Assembly (NCBI RefSeq): GCF_025642135.1
Contig: NZ_CP106793.1
Span: 1,054,001-1,118,000, forward strand
Direction of reading: 5' to 3'
Length of the DNA: 64,000 nt
From: Streptomyces cynarae
GTDB lineage: Bacteria; Actinomycetota; Actinomycetes; Streptomycetales; Streptomycetaceae
Made by a program: the position numbers and the translations under genes. The notes beneath the pieces were generated by a model. The model ran no database searches. It had not been told where the DNA came from and saw only the letters and a program-made list of their open reading frames with translations. Below, one piece after another: positions 17,302-26,775 of the stretch; position 1 is the stretch's first letter, and every line of letters begins with the position of its first letter.

Positions 17302-18069
17302 CTACCACCGGGCCGCGCCCAGGTCTCTGGAGATCGCCCGCGCGGCCTCCCGGAGCAAGGTGATCAGGGCCGGCAGGGGCCGGCCTCTGGTGTCGCAGAT
17401 CCGCTCGACGGGGCCGGACAGGCCGATCGCGCCCACCACCAGACCGCCGTGCCCCCGGATCGGCGCGGCGATCCCGCCCTCGCCGACACTCATCTCCTGC
17501 ACCTCGGCGCCCCAGCCGAGCTCCCGGATTTCGCCGAGCACCCGGGTGAGGTCCTCCGGGAGGACCAGGGTGTGCCGGGTGTACGCCTCCAGTTCGGTCT
17601 CCAGCAGGGGTTCCACGGGCGCTGCTCCGAAGGCCAGCAGGACCTTGCCGAGCGAGGAGGCGTGGAGCGGCAGAAGGGCGCCCACGTCCAGGGTCTGGAG
17701 GGTGTCGTCCGGCCGGAAGACGTGGTGGACCACGAGCACCTTGCCCTCCAGGGGGGTGCCCAGGCGGACCGCCTCCCCGCTGCGGGCGGCCAGGGCGTCG
17801 GCCCAGTTGATGGCGCGCGACCGCAGCTCGTTCACATCGAGGTAGCTGGTGCCGAGGTGCAGCAGGGCCGCACCGAGCTGGTACTTTCCCGTCGCCGCGT
17901 CCTGCTCCACGAAGTCGACGTGCTGGAGGGTGCGCAGGATGCCGTGGGCGGTGCCCTTGGCCAGGCCCAGCGCGGACGCCACCTCGCCGAGTCCGAGCCG
18001 ACGGGGGCCGGCGGCGAGCAGGCGCAAGATCGCCGCCGCCCTCTCTATGGACTGGACCGGGCCTGCCAT
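17302..18069 (-). CDS. gylR: IclR-family regulator, GylR-like
   Basis: A 255-residue protein. Residues 1-65 form the winged helix-turn-helix (SIERAAAILRLLAAGP, LGLGEVASALGLAKGTAHGI). The C-terminal IclR effector domain includes PLHASSLGKVLLAFG and GGIAAPIRGHGGLVVGAIGLSGP. In Streptomyces the protein next to glycerol kinase is GylR, which represses the glycerol operon until glycerol or glycerol 3-phosphate is present. Here it is transcribed towards glpK with a 42-bp gap, so both probably form one autoregulated unit. The start ATG 18069 fits the family N-terminus (SIERAAAILR). Confidence 0.88.
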   Translation of the reverse strand: MAGPVQSIERAAAILRLLAAGPRRLGLGEVASALGLAKGTAHGILRTLQHVDFVEQDAATGKYQLGAALLHLGTSYLDVNELRSRAINWADALAARSGEAVRLGTPLEGKVLVVHHVFRPDDTLQTLDVGALLPLHASSLGKVLLAFGAAPVEPLLETELEAYTRHTLVLPEDLTRVLGEIRELGWGAEVQEMSVGEGGIAAPIRGHGGLVVGAIGLSGPVERICDTRGRPLPALITLLREAARAISRDLGAARW

Positions 18070-18080
18070 GAAGCGATCAT

Positions 18081-18125
18081 AGTCCTGATTCGTCCCGATT
18101 AAGGACTTGTGTTCGGTAATGCCGA
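18081..18125 (-). promoter_or_regulatory. candidate operator upstream of gylR-glpK
   Basis: Between the divergent gylR and HATPase genes there is an inverted pair AGTCCT (18081-18086) / AGGACT (18102-18107), 15 bases apart, and beside it the small palindrome TCGGTAATGCCGA (18113-18125). Both lie within 60 bp of the gylR start, where an IclR-type autoregulator would bind. The arms are short, so this is suggestive only. Confidence 0.25.
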
Positions 18126-18215
18126 CCGCAGTTCATTGACCCGCACCATTTCCGTCCTTAGCGTTCCATCACGCCCGGCTCCCGGCCGAGGGCGCTGCCC
18201 GGAGGAGGAAGGCCC

Positions 18216-18632
18216 ATGATCACAGCGCAGCTCAGCGCCGCGCCGTGCGCGGAGGTGGAACACGTTTTTCCGCTGCCGTACGCGCCCAGGGCCGTCTCAG
18301 CGGTGCGCCGGCGCGTGCAGGCGCTCCTCACCCGCTGGAACGTGCCCACGGACGCCGCTGACGACGTGCTCCTCGTGACCTCGGAGCTGCTCACCAACGC
18401 GCTCGTGCACGCCCTGCCCCCGGCCACGCTCAGAGTGTCGCGGACCCTGGTGGACGGACACGGTGCCGTACGGGTCGACGTGACCGACACGGGACCCACG
18501 CGTATGTCCTGCGAGGTCGACCCGGACGAGCACGGCCGGGGCATCGACATCGTCACCACACTGTCGGCCCGGTGCGGCGTGCACACCCACCCGGGCGGCA
18601 CCAGCCGCTGGGCGGACGTGCTCGTGGGGTGA
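18216..18632 (+). CDS. HATPase-fold anti-sigma-like ATP-binding protein (RsbW/SpoIIAB type)
   Basis: A 138-residue single-domain protein that starts at ATG 18216 behind GGAGGAGGAAGGCCC. It has the GHKL ATP-binding boxes: N-box TSELLTNALVHA, G1 VDVTDTGPT and the later DEHGRGIDIVTTLSARCGV. Streptomyces encode dozens of such short ATPases. Some phosphorylate or sequester anti-sigma antagonists, and most have no assigned partner. No sigma factor or antagonist gene is adjacent, so the target is unknown. It is monocistronic and converges on the LuxR-family gene with only 8 bp between the stops. Confidence 0.85.
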   Translation: MITAQLSAAPCAEVEHVFPLPYAPRAVSAVRRRVQALLTRWNVPTDAADDVLLVTSELLTNALVHALPPATLRVSRTLVDGHGAVRVDVTDTGPTRMSCEVDPDEHGRGIDIVTTLSARCGVHTHPGGTSRWADVLVG

Positions 18633-18640
18633 GGGCGCGG

Positions 18641-21564
18641 TCACGGCCGGGGAAACGTCGTCAGGGCCCGGGCGAGCCCCGAGGCGTCGGTGCCGATCTT
18701 GCGGTAGACGGAGGAGAGCAACTGCCTCACGCCCTGCTCGGTCAGACCCAGCTCCTTGGCCACGACCGACGCCGGGTGGCCCTGGGCGGTCAGTTCGGCG
18801 GCGGTGCGTTCCTGAGCGGTGAGGGTGTCCGACTGGGCGTAGCGCAGGGGCAGCGACGGCAGTCCCGCCGCGGACAGCTCCGCCCTGGCCCGGGTGGCGA
18901 CGCCCTCCGCGCCGCAGTGGACGGCGACCTCCAACCCTCGGTAGAGCCGGTCGGCGGCCTCCTGCACCCTCGCGCCCCGCAGCAGTGCGGCGCCGTGCCC
19001 GACCAGGGCCCGGGCCAGCTCGTACGACGCCGGTGAGCGCTCCAGCTGGGCCACGGCCTCCGCGTGGATGTCGAGCGCGGCGGCGCCGCCAGTCACCTCG
19101 GCCTCGAGATGCAGGGCCTGGCCGATCACGGATGCCGCGCCGAAGTCCCGGGCCCGCTTGACGGCCTCCTCGGCCAGGCGGGCCGCGCGCTGCGGGGACC
19201 TGGCGGCGAGGGCGGACGCCAGGTCGAGCCGCCAGGGGCACCAGGCCGGATTGCGCCAGGCCCGCGACTCCAGCCATTCACCGACAGCGGACAGCAGTCT
19301 CTCCGCCTCCTCCTCGCGTCCCTCCGCCAGGAGCAGTTCGGCGTACACCGTGCGCGGGTCGGGGTAGACGACGGCGCGCGGGACGGTCTCGCCGTAGCGG
19401 TGGGCGTCGGCGACCTGGCGCGCCTCGGCGGTGCGTCCCCGGGCCAGCAGGATCTGGATGAGGATGCCGATCGCGAACCACTGCGCCGGAAGCGCCTCCC
19501 GCACCCGTTCGGCGATGTGCAGCCCCTCCCGTACCAGGTCCTCCGCCTCGGCGAGGCAGCCGCGGCGATAGCGGATGTAGCCGAGGAGGGTCTGGCCGAG
19601 CGCCAGGTGGGAGCCGCGCCAGCCCTTCGCCTCGCACTCCGCGATGCCCCGGGTGAACAGCTCCTCCGCCCGTCCTGGCTGGTCGCAGTACATGTACGTG
19701 AGCGCGACCGAGACGGGCACCTCGAAGCCGCGGTCCTCCTCGGTCCAGCTCAGTCCGCCGCGCAGGGCCTTCTCGGCGTACTCCAGGACCGTGCTGCGCG
19801 GCTCGCAGCACAGGAGGGCGTCCCAGGCCCTCAGCCCGAGGATGCAGCGTTCCTCCAGGCTCCGGCCGGGCAGCCGGGCCGCCAGTCCGGCCAGCCGTCG
19901 GGAGCGGGCCCGCGGATCGGGTTCGTCGGTGCGGCAGGAACTCCACTGGAAGTGGTCGGCCCGCATCCTCAGGCGGGTGCGCGAGTGCGTGGCCCGGCGC
20001 GCCTCTTCGGCGGCCACGGCCGCGGCCTGAGCGACCTGGTCGGTGTGCGCGAGCGCCTGTGTCAGCCGGTAGACGATACGGGCGCGCAGCTCGTCGTCGA
20101 TCACGGGCTCGGCGAGCGCCGCACGCAGATGGCCGACGGTCGCCACCGGGTCGATCAGGAACGTCGAACCGGCGAGTTCGTGGAGCAGCGCCGCACGCTC
20201 CTCCTCGGCGGGCGGCTCGCGCAGCGCCGGGTCAGGACCCGCCGGGCGGCCTCGGGGGCCCCGGCGCGCAGGTGCTCACGGGCGGCCTCGCGCAGGCACT
20301 CGACCGCGTCGGCGTTGCCCTCGCAGGGGACCTCCAGCAGATGCCGGGCGGCCGCGACTGCGCCGAGTCCGGCCGTGCGGACGGCCTCCGCGGCCGCGTT
20401 GTGCAGCCCGACCCGCACGCCCGGCGGGATCGCCCGGTAGACGGTGGTGGCGATAAGCGGGTGAACGAACTCCAGGGCGCCCTCGGGGTCCTCGCCCTCG
20501 GGGCCCTCGGCCTCGGCCTCGGCCAGGATGCGGGCGGAGCGCAGCGTATCGACCGCCTCGGCTGCCTGCTCGATGCCGACCACCGCGATCGCGGCCGCGA
20601 GGTCCCGCGAGATGGAGCTGCCGAGCACGGCCGCGGCCCAGGCGAAGCGGACGGTGGGCGTACCGAGTCGCCGCAGGCGTGCGAGCAGTCCCGGGCCCTT
20701 GACCGCGGAGGCGAGCTCCCGCATCACGGGAAGCTCCTCACGGGTGCCCTTCACCTGGCGCCGGCCGAGCCGGATCGCGAGCTCGACGGTCTCGAACGGG
20801 CTGCCACCGGTGATCTGCCGGCATTCGTCGCAGAACGCGTCCTCGGCTTCCTGTCCCAGTTCGTCCCGCAGGATCCGCGCGACGCCGTCACCGGTGAGCG
20901 GCGCCAGGGTGTAGGGGCGTCCCTCGTGGCGTCCGGTGAGGGGGCCGAACGCGGTCGCTCCGGGGGGCAGTTCGTCCGGCCGGTAGGCGACGACGATGAG
21001 CAGCGGCAGGTCGTGGGCCCGTGGCGCGAAGGAGGCGAGCCAGCTCAGGGACTCGTCGTCGGCCCAGTGCATGTCGTCCAGGAGCAGCACGACGGGCGCC
21101 TTCAACACCGTCAGGCGGGTCATGACCCAGTCCAGGCCGTCACGGACCACGGTCGGGTCCGGCACCGGCGCGGCGCACTCCGCCTCCAGACCGAGGGCGG
21201 CGGCGACGATGTCGTACCAACTGCCCAGCAGTTCCCGCCGGTTCGTGTCGTCCATCGTCGCGAGGACGGGCTGCAGGAGTTGCCGGACCACGCGGAACGC
21301 CAGGCCCTGTTCGTTCTCGCCGCCCTTGCCGGAGAGCACGGTGCATCCGTGGGTCGCGGCGCGGGAGCGGACTTCCGCGAGGAGGGCGGTCTTGCCCATG
21401 CCGGCCGATCCGGTGAAGGCGAGCAGTCCGCCCCGCCGTGCGGGCGGGGCGCCGTCGGCCGCGTCGCACAGGTCCGCCAACGCGGAGTCGATCGCCTTCA
21501 GTTCCCGGTTCCGCTCGAGCAAGTGCCGGTGGCCGGTGATCGGCTGCCGTGGTCCGTGTGCCAT
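18641..21564 (-). pseudogene. LuxR-family (LAL type) transcriptional regulator, frameshifted
   Basis: Two minus-strand frames make one protein of about 974 residues. The 5' part (21564-about 20230) is an AAA/NACHT-like ATPase with Walker A GSAGMGKTALL and Walker B VVLLLDDMHWADDES. The 3' part (to 18641) holds TPR-like helices and ends in a LuxR helix-turn-helix (LTAQERTAAELTAQG, VRQLLSSVYRKIG). The frame changes around 20228-20235: after ARRVLTR the first frame turns to Arg/Ser-rich noise, while the next frame reads ALREPPAEEERAALLHEL and runs smoothly into the second part. One inserted base there would restore a single gene. Either the gene is inactive or the base is missing from the assembly. 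LAL regulators usually activate nearby catabolic or secondary-metabolite genes; the terpene pair next door is a possible target. Confidence 0.8.
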
Positions 21565-21719
21565 GTGCCCCGCCGCTTCCTGCCGTCAGCTGTCGGAAGT
21601 CAGGCTGAGCGTATGCCCTGGTGGGCGCGGTCAGGGGGCTTTCGAGCGGCACGGCGTATGGAAAGAATGAATCATGAACGACGGCGGTTTACCCGTCTCC
21701 ACCTCGGGTATTGCCGCGA

Positions 21720-21744
21720 ACTGGGCTCCTTGTGGGAGCCCAGT
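21720..21744 (-). terminator. hairpin terminator after the terpene synthase-P450 operon
   Basis: A perfect 10-bp inverted repeat (21720-21729 and 21735-21744) with a TTGTG loop is nested in a looser outer pair CCTCGGG/CCCGAGG. It lies about 50 bp past the terpene synthase stop in the direction of transcription, and between that gene and the start of the LuxR-family gene. Confidence 0.65.
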
Positions 21745-21797
21745 GGGCAGTGCCCGAGGCGTCGCCGTCACGCGGGGCGGCGCTTGCGCGTCGTACG

Positions 21798-22802
21798 TCA
21801 GCCGACGGGGACGGTCGCGGTGTCCGCGTAGCGCGGCACGTCGCGGGACCAGTAGTAACAGCCGCGGATCCAGCCCGCCATGCCGTCCACATAGCCGAGG
21901 GCTGCGGGGCTCGACCGCGGCCTGATCTGCTCGGAGAGCCGCTCGAACTCCCTGACGGTGCGGTTGATCCTTCCGATGGCGAGCCGGACGGCCTGCGGCA
22001 GGGTGCAGTGGTGCTCCCTGGCGTAGGCCAGGGCCAGGTTGATCACGCCGCCCTCCCGCTGCTCCTTCATGGCGGAGAACAGGTCGGGTATCCACACCGC
22101 GGCGTCGGCCGACAGTCTGCGCAGTCGGCGCATGGCCGGGTGCCAGAGCTCGCCGGGGGACAGTTGGTGGGGCTGTGCTGCCTCGCACAGCGGGTAAAAG
22201 GGTTCGACGCCCGCGGTGAGGGACCGTATCGAGCCGCAGAGACCGATCCGTATACGGGGAGGGTCGGTCTGTGCCACCGCCTCGTACAGCAGGCCGTGCA
22301 CGTACTCGCGGCCGTGCCATGCCCAGCGTGCCGTCTGGTCCGGGGTGCAGCGCTCTTCGACCTGCCGGTGCAGGTCGGCCAGGGCGGCCCCGAGAGGCGT
22401 GGTCGGCGGCCGGCCGTCGCGCAGGATGCCGATGCTCTCGCACAGCATGGGCAGCAGCCTGCTCGGCCGGCGCCGGCCGAGCTCTTCGGCCTGGTCGTCG
22501 AAGACGAACTGGTAGGCGATCTGGTTCGCCACGATCCGTAGGATGCCGGCGTCCATGGTCGGGCTGTTGTAGGAGGCCAGTTCCGCGGGACGGGTCCGGG
22601 CGATCATCGCCGCGACTGCGGGGTCGTCGGTCAGTCCCCAGCTCCGCAACCATTCCTCGACGCCGGCCGCGGCTTCCGATTCGTGCGGATTGCGCAGTGG
22701 GGGAAAGGGCATGTAGAGCTCGGACTCGATCAGTTCCTTGAGGTTTCCCGACGGATTTCCGGCATACGGTCGGGCTGTGCTGTCCTCATGCTCCACCGAC
22801 AT
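21798..22802 (-). CDS. class I terpene synthase
   Basis: A 334-residue enzyme that starts at ATG 22802 (MSVEHEDSTARPY) with GGAGGGAAGG upstream; the longer frame upstream is the P450 tail region read in another frame. The first metal-binding motif is FVFDDQAEE, at about residue 110. The second (NSE) triad appears as INLALAYAREHH, where N and E are in place but the middle Ser is Ala. The C-terminal SRDVPRYAD matches the diphosphate-sensing Arg-Tyr pair. Bacterial sesquiterpene and diterpene cyclases of this kind ionise a prenyl diphosphate and cyclise the cation. It does not look like geosmin, methylisoborneol or epi-isozizaene synthase, so the product is unknown. It overlaps the upstream P450 gene by 17 bp. 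Confidence 0.85.
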   Translation of the reverse strand: MSVEHEDSTARPYAGNPSGNLKELIESELYMPFPPLRNPHESEAAAGVEEWLRSWGLTDDPAVAAMIARTRPAELASYNSPTMDAGILRIVANQIAYQFVFDDQAEELGRRRPSRLLPMLCESIGILRDGRPPTTPLGAALADLHRQVEERCTPDQTARWAWHGREYVHGLLYEAVAQTDPPRIRIGLCGSIRSLTAGVEPFYPLCEAAQPHQLSPGELWHPAMRRLRRLSADAAVWIPDLFSAMKEQREGGVINLALAYAREHHCTLPQAVRLAIGRINRTVREFERLSEQIRPRSSPAALGYVDGMAGWIRGCYYWSRDVPRYADTATVPVG

Positions 22803-24351
22803 GTTTGTCACCTTCCCTCCGGCGGTTCCGCGGCGAGGATGTAACCGTTCCGTTTGCGGGGAATTCCTGGGGGGACCGCGTGGTGGTGCCGGGCGGAATG
22901 CGTACGACCTCTGGCGGAGACCCAAAGGGCTGCGCACCGTCTTTGTCCGGGGTGCCGGACGCTTGCGACGGCGGTTTCCCCGGCGGCGTCTGCGACCGGG
23001 ATTCGCAGATCATCTCCAGCGCCCTCGGCCCGAGGGTCGCTGCGGGGCGCGGCTGCTCGACATGCCCGGGCAGCGGCCGCAGCCGCCAGCGGCGGGCGAC
23101 CGTCGCCACGGCCAGGGTGGCCTCCGCCATGGCGAAGGCGTCCCCGACGCATTTGCGGCTGCCGGCGGCGAAGGGCAACAGGGCGCCGTTGCGCACGGCC
23201 GCGGACTGCCCGGGCAGCCAGCGCTCGGGCAGGAACCGGTCGGGGTCGGGGAACGACGCGGGATCGTGGTGCAGGACGTAGGGGCTGTACAGCACGGTCG
23301 TCCCCCTCGGGAGCCGAACGCCTGCGAGGTCGGTCTCCTTGGTGGTGGTCCGGGTGAAGAGCCAGCCCGGCGGATACACCCGGAGCGTCTCCGTCACCAC
23401 GCCGCGGGTGTACACCAGGCGCGTCAGTTCCTCCTGGCCGGGCGGCCGCCCCTCGGCGAGCACCTCGTCGACCTCCGCGTGCAGTCGGCGCTCGGCCTCC
23501 GGATGGCGGGGCAGCAGGGCGAACAGCGAGCCGAGGCACATCGCCGTGCTCTCGACGCCGGTGAGCAGGAGCGTGATCAGCTGGTCGTGGATCTCCCGAC
23601 CGGTGACCGCCGCTCCCCCGTGGCCCCGCTCGGCCTCCAGCAGGCTCCCCAGCAGATCGTCACGGGGGCGGCCTCGCCGCCGTTCGTCGATGACGGAGTC
23701 GACGATCGCGTGCAGGCGGTCGAAGGCACGGCGGTAACGGCGGTTGGCGGGCGTGGGCAGCCGGAACAGGGGGGCGAGCGGCACGACCGTACGGACGAAC
23801 AGGCCCCGGACCAGGGCCGCCAGGCAGTCCCGCAGCTCGGCGACGGTCGCGGCGTCCAGTGCGTCGGAAAGCAGGAAGCGGCTGGTCACCCGGGTGGTCA
23901 GGGCCAGCATCGCCCCGCTCACGTCGACCCGCTCGCCGGGCCGCCACGCGCCGAGGACGGACTCGGCCTCCTCGCCCATCACCCGCGCGCAGTCGGCGAT
24001 GCGGGCCGCGTGGAAGGCGGGCTGGATCAGCTTGCGCTGCCGTCGGTGGTCCTCGTGGGCGCAGGTGACCAGGCCGTTGCCCATCAGCGGCCGCAGCCTG
24101 TCGTACTGCGGACCGCCCTTGTCGAAGGTACGGGCGTCCATGAGGACCCGGTGCACCAGCTCCGGGTGGCACACCAGCCAGGCGCGCTGGGGACCTAAGC
24201 GTATCTCGACCAGATCACCGTAACTGGAAACGGAATTCAGAAAGGGCAGTGGGTTCCGGAACAGGGTGATACCGTGACCGACGAATGGGAATATGCCCGG
24301 CGCAGTGGCCACCGTCCATACTCGCCGGGTCTCGGGCAGGGAACCGCTCAT
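22786..24351 (-). CDS. cytochrome P450, terpene-associated, with long C-terminal tail
   Basis: A 521-residue protein that starts at ATG 24351 (MSGSLPETRRVW), with GGAAGG 9 bases upstream. It contains the I-helix LLLTGVESTA, ExxR in VVTETLRVYPPG, and the haem loop FAAGSRKCVGDAF with the proximal Cys. The fold ends near MICESRS. A further 60-70 residues rich in Pro, Gly and Arg follow, which most bacterial P450s (about 400-460 residues) lack; this tail encodes the stretch that overlaps and leads into the terpene synthase gene. The pair is one transcription unit, so the P450 very probably oxidises the terpene made by its partner. Redox partners are not encoded nearby. Confidence 0.9.
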   Translation of the reverse strand: MSGSLPETRRVWTVATAPGIFPFVGHGITLFRNPLPFLNSVSSYGDLVEIRLGPQRAWLVCHPELVHRVLMDARTFDKGGPQYDRLRPLMGNGLVTCAHEDHRRQRKLIQPAFHAARIADCARVMGEEAESVLGAWRPGERVDVSGAMLALTTRVTSRFLLSDALDAATVAELRDCLAALVRGLFVRTVVPLAPLFRLPTPANRRYRRAFDRLHAIVDSVIDERRRGRPRDDLLGSLLEAERGHGGAAVTGREIHDQLITLLLTGVESTAMCLGSLFALLPRHPEAERRLHAEVDEVLAEGRPPGQEELTRLVYTRGVVTETLRVYPPGWLFTRTTTKETDLAGVRLPRGTTVLYSPYVLHHDPASFPDPDRFLPERWLPGQSAAVRNGALLPFAAGSRKCVGDAFAMAEATLAVATVARRWRLRPLPGHVEQPRPAATLGPRALEMICESRSQTPPGKPPSQASGTPDKDGAQPFGSPPEVVRIPPGTTTRSPQEFPANGTVTSSPRNRRREGDKHVGGA

Positions 24352-24674
24352 CGAATACCACCTTCCGCGGTCGACACAGGAAATCGGTGAACGTTCCTCG
24401 GACGTGGAGCATGAGTCCTGTCCTGCCCAGTCCAACCCGCCGCCCGCTTCCCGCGCGCTTTTCCCGGGGGGCGCACAGGAGCACGAAGGCGCATGGGACC
24501 GGCCACTGTTGATGTCGGCTACACCGACCGGCAATTCTTCCTTCTCCGGATTCGTCGCCGGCTTACCCCGGCCGGGCGCCGTTCCGGGGCCGGGCGAGGG
24601 ACCATGAGAAGTGACCCGGGAATGCCCCGCCGCCGGGCGCCGGGTGACATCGCACTGGTGGGAGGAGGCGGTGG
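24352..24674 (+). other. non-coding gap between P450 and ftsH-like gene
   Basis: This 323-bp stretch separates divergent genes and must hold both promoters. Frames that cross it have poor codon bias and no recognisable protein. GGAGGAGG at 24661-24668 serves the FtsH-like start. I see no repeat, RNA gene or clear operator in it. Confidence 0.5.
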
Positions 24675-26771
24675 GTGGTGATCACGCGAGTGCGGATGCC
24701 GCACCGGCATCTCACGCCGCCGGCCAAGTCCGGGCCGCCCCGGGACGCGCCGAGGCCGCCCGGGAACCAGCGGCCCACGCCGGGGGGCCGGCAGTGGTGG
24801 ATCGTTCCGCTGCTGTGGCTGGCCTTCCTGGTCGTCATCATGCTGGTGCGCGCCCCGTCGGGGACCCCGCCGGCCCACCTGACGTACAGCGACTTCACCG
24901 CCAAGGTCGGTGCCGGGCAGGTCAGGACGGTCGACATCAACGACAAGGGGGCGGTCAGCGGCAGCCTGAAGAACGGAACCAAGTTCACCACCCAGCTGCC
25001 CACCGCACTGGGGACCGGGTCGCTGCAGCAGCAGCTCCAGGCCAAGCACGTGCAGATCACCGCCTCACAGAGCAAGAGCGGCGGCAACCCGTTCCTGTCG
25101 TTCTTCGTCACCTTCCTCCCGCTGCTGCTCCTGGTCGGCGCCTTCTGGTGGTTCGGGCGCCGCGCCGCGCGCTCGGTCACCGGTGGGCTCAGCGCCATCG
25201 GCCGCTCCCGGGCGAAGATCATCGAGGCGGAGCGGCCCACCACCCGGTTCGACGACGTGGCCGGATACGACGGGGTGAAGCAGGAGATCAGCGAGGTCGT
25301 CGACTTCCTGCGCAACCCCATGCGCTATGCGGCGGCCGGCGCCAAGGGACCCCGCGGAGTGATCATGGTGGGACCCCCCGGCACCGGCAAGACGCTCTTC
25401 GCGCGTGCGGTCGCCGGTGAGGCGGACGTCCCGTTCCTGTCGGTGACCGGGTCCGCGTTCGTGGAGATGTTCGTCGGCGTGGGCGCCTCCCGGGTGCGGG
25501 ACCTGTTCGACGAGGCCCGCAAGCGCGCGCCGTCGATCATCTTCATCGACGAGCTGGACGCAGTGGGCGCGCGCCGCTCGGGCAGCGGTCACATCGGCGG
25601 CAACGACGAACGAGAGCAGACCCTGAACCAGTTGCTGGCCGAGATGGACGGCTTCGACCAGTCCACCGGCATCGTCGTGCTCGCCGCCACCAACCGGCCG
25701 GAGGCGCTGGACCCGGCCCTCTTGCGCCCGGGCAGGTTCGACCGGCAGGTCACCGTCCCCCTGCCCAACCAGGCCGAGCGCGCCGCGATCCTCACCGTCC
25801 ACGCCCGGGGCAAGATCCTTTCGTCCGACGTCGACCTCGGCACGGTGGCCCGAGCCACACCCGGCTTCTCCGGCGCCGACCTCGCCAACCTGGTCAACGA
25901 GGCCGCCATCAACGCTGTACGGGCCGACCGCGTGCTGATCGAGGCGCACGACCTGGACGCCGCCCGCGACCGGGTCCTGCTGGGCCGTCGCGAGGCGTCC
26001 AACGCCCTGCTCCCGGAGGAGCGCCACTCGGTCGCCGTCCACGAGTCGGGGCATGCCCTGGTCGCCGCGCTGTGCGAGCACGCCGACCCCGTCGCGAAGG
26101 TCACCGTCCTGCCGTCGGGCATGACGCTGGGGGTGACCGAGCAGCTGCCCGAGGCCGAACGCCATCTGTACAGCGAGGCCTATCTGACGGATCTGCTCGC
26201 GGTGCGGCTCGGCGGCCGGTCGGCCGAGCTCGTGGTCTTCGGCGAAGGCTCCAGCGGCGCCGCCAACGACCTGGCCGGGGCCACCCAGATCGCCACCCGC
26301 ATGGTGCGGGACTTCGGCCTGTCCTCGGCGCTCGGCCCGGTCGGCTACGCCGCCGCGGGCCCGCACTACCTGGGTGAGACCCCGGAGGACTCGATCCGGC
26401 AGCCGTACTCGGAACAGACCCAGCGGATCATCGACCAGGAGGCCGCACGCCTGCTGCGCGAGGCCGAGGAGCGGGCGACGGGGCTGCTGCGGGAGCACCG
26501 CCGGGCCCTGGACCGGCTCGCCGGCCTGCTCGTCAGCCGCGAGACCATCGACGGCTCGGCCGTCCTGGACGTCCTGAGGCAGGAGGGTGAGCAGCGGCGG
26601 GAGTCGGACGGAAACCTTCCGGAGCGCGCGGTCGAGGATCTGCGGGCCGCGACGCCACCGGTCCGCGTGCCGGGAGAGGTTCCCGGGCAGGAAGATCAGG
26701 GCGGCGCCACCGAGACCGGCGCCACCGAGACCGGCGCCGCCACCGGTACCGGCACCGGAGCAGGATCCTGA
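24675..26771 (+). CDS. ftsH: FtsH-like ATP-dependent zinc metalloprotease
   Basis: A 698-residue membrane AAA+ protease. The start is GTG 24675 or GTG 24678 behind GGAGGAGG. Two transmembrane helices (about residues 45-63 and 133-153) flank a small extracytoplasmic domain. The AAA module has Walker [13 protein letters not shown], Walker [12 protein letters not shown] and an SRH region [20 protein letters not shown]; the protease site is HESGHAL, and the third zinc ligand region follows. It degrades damaged membrane and short-lived cytosolic proteins. The C-terminus is an odd low-complexity run of Glu-Thr-Gly-Ala and Gly-Thr units from a short direct repeat. It is probably an extra FtsH paralogue rather than the housekeeping copy: there are no tilS/folE neighbours. 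Confidence 0.93.
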   Translation: MVITRVRMPHRHLTPPAKSGPPRDAPRPPGNQRPTPGGRQWWIVPLLWLAFLVVIMLVRAPSGTPPAHLTYSDFTAKVGAGQVRTVDINDKGAVSGSLKNGTKFTTQLPTALGTGSLQQQLQAKHVQITASQSKSGGNPFLSFFVTFLPLLLLVGAFWWFGRRAARSVTGGLSAIGRSRAKIIEAERPTTRFDDVAGYDGVKQEISEVVDFLRNPMRYAAAGAKGPRGVIMVGPPGTGKTLFARAVAGEADVPFLSVTGSAFVEMFVGVGASRVRDLFDEARKRAPSIIFIDELDAVGARRSGSGHIGGNDEREQTLNQLLAEMDGFDQSTGIVVLAATNRPEALDPALLRPGRFDRQVTVPLPNQAERAAILTVHARGKILSSDVDLGTVARATPGFSGADLANLVNEAAINAVRADRVLIEAHDLDAARDRVLLGRREASNALLPEERHSVAVHESGHALVAALCEHADPVAKVTVLPSGMTLGVTEQLPEAERHLYSEAYLTDLLAVRLGGRSAELVVFGEGSSGAANDLAGATQIATRMVRDFGLSSALGPVGYAAAGPHYLGETPEDSIRQPYSEQTQRIIDQEAARLLREAEERATGLLREHRRALDRLAGLLVSRETIDGSAVLDVLRQEGEQRRESDGNLPERAVEDLRAATPPVRVPGEVPGQEDQGGATETGATETGAATGTGTGAGS

Positions 26772-26775
26772 CGGC

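Noticed and set aside
24293..24607. Plus-strand 104-codon ORF between P450 and the ftsH-like gene
   Set aside because: Overlaps the P450 start region on the other strand, has poor codon bias and no homology signature.
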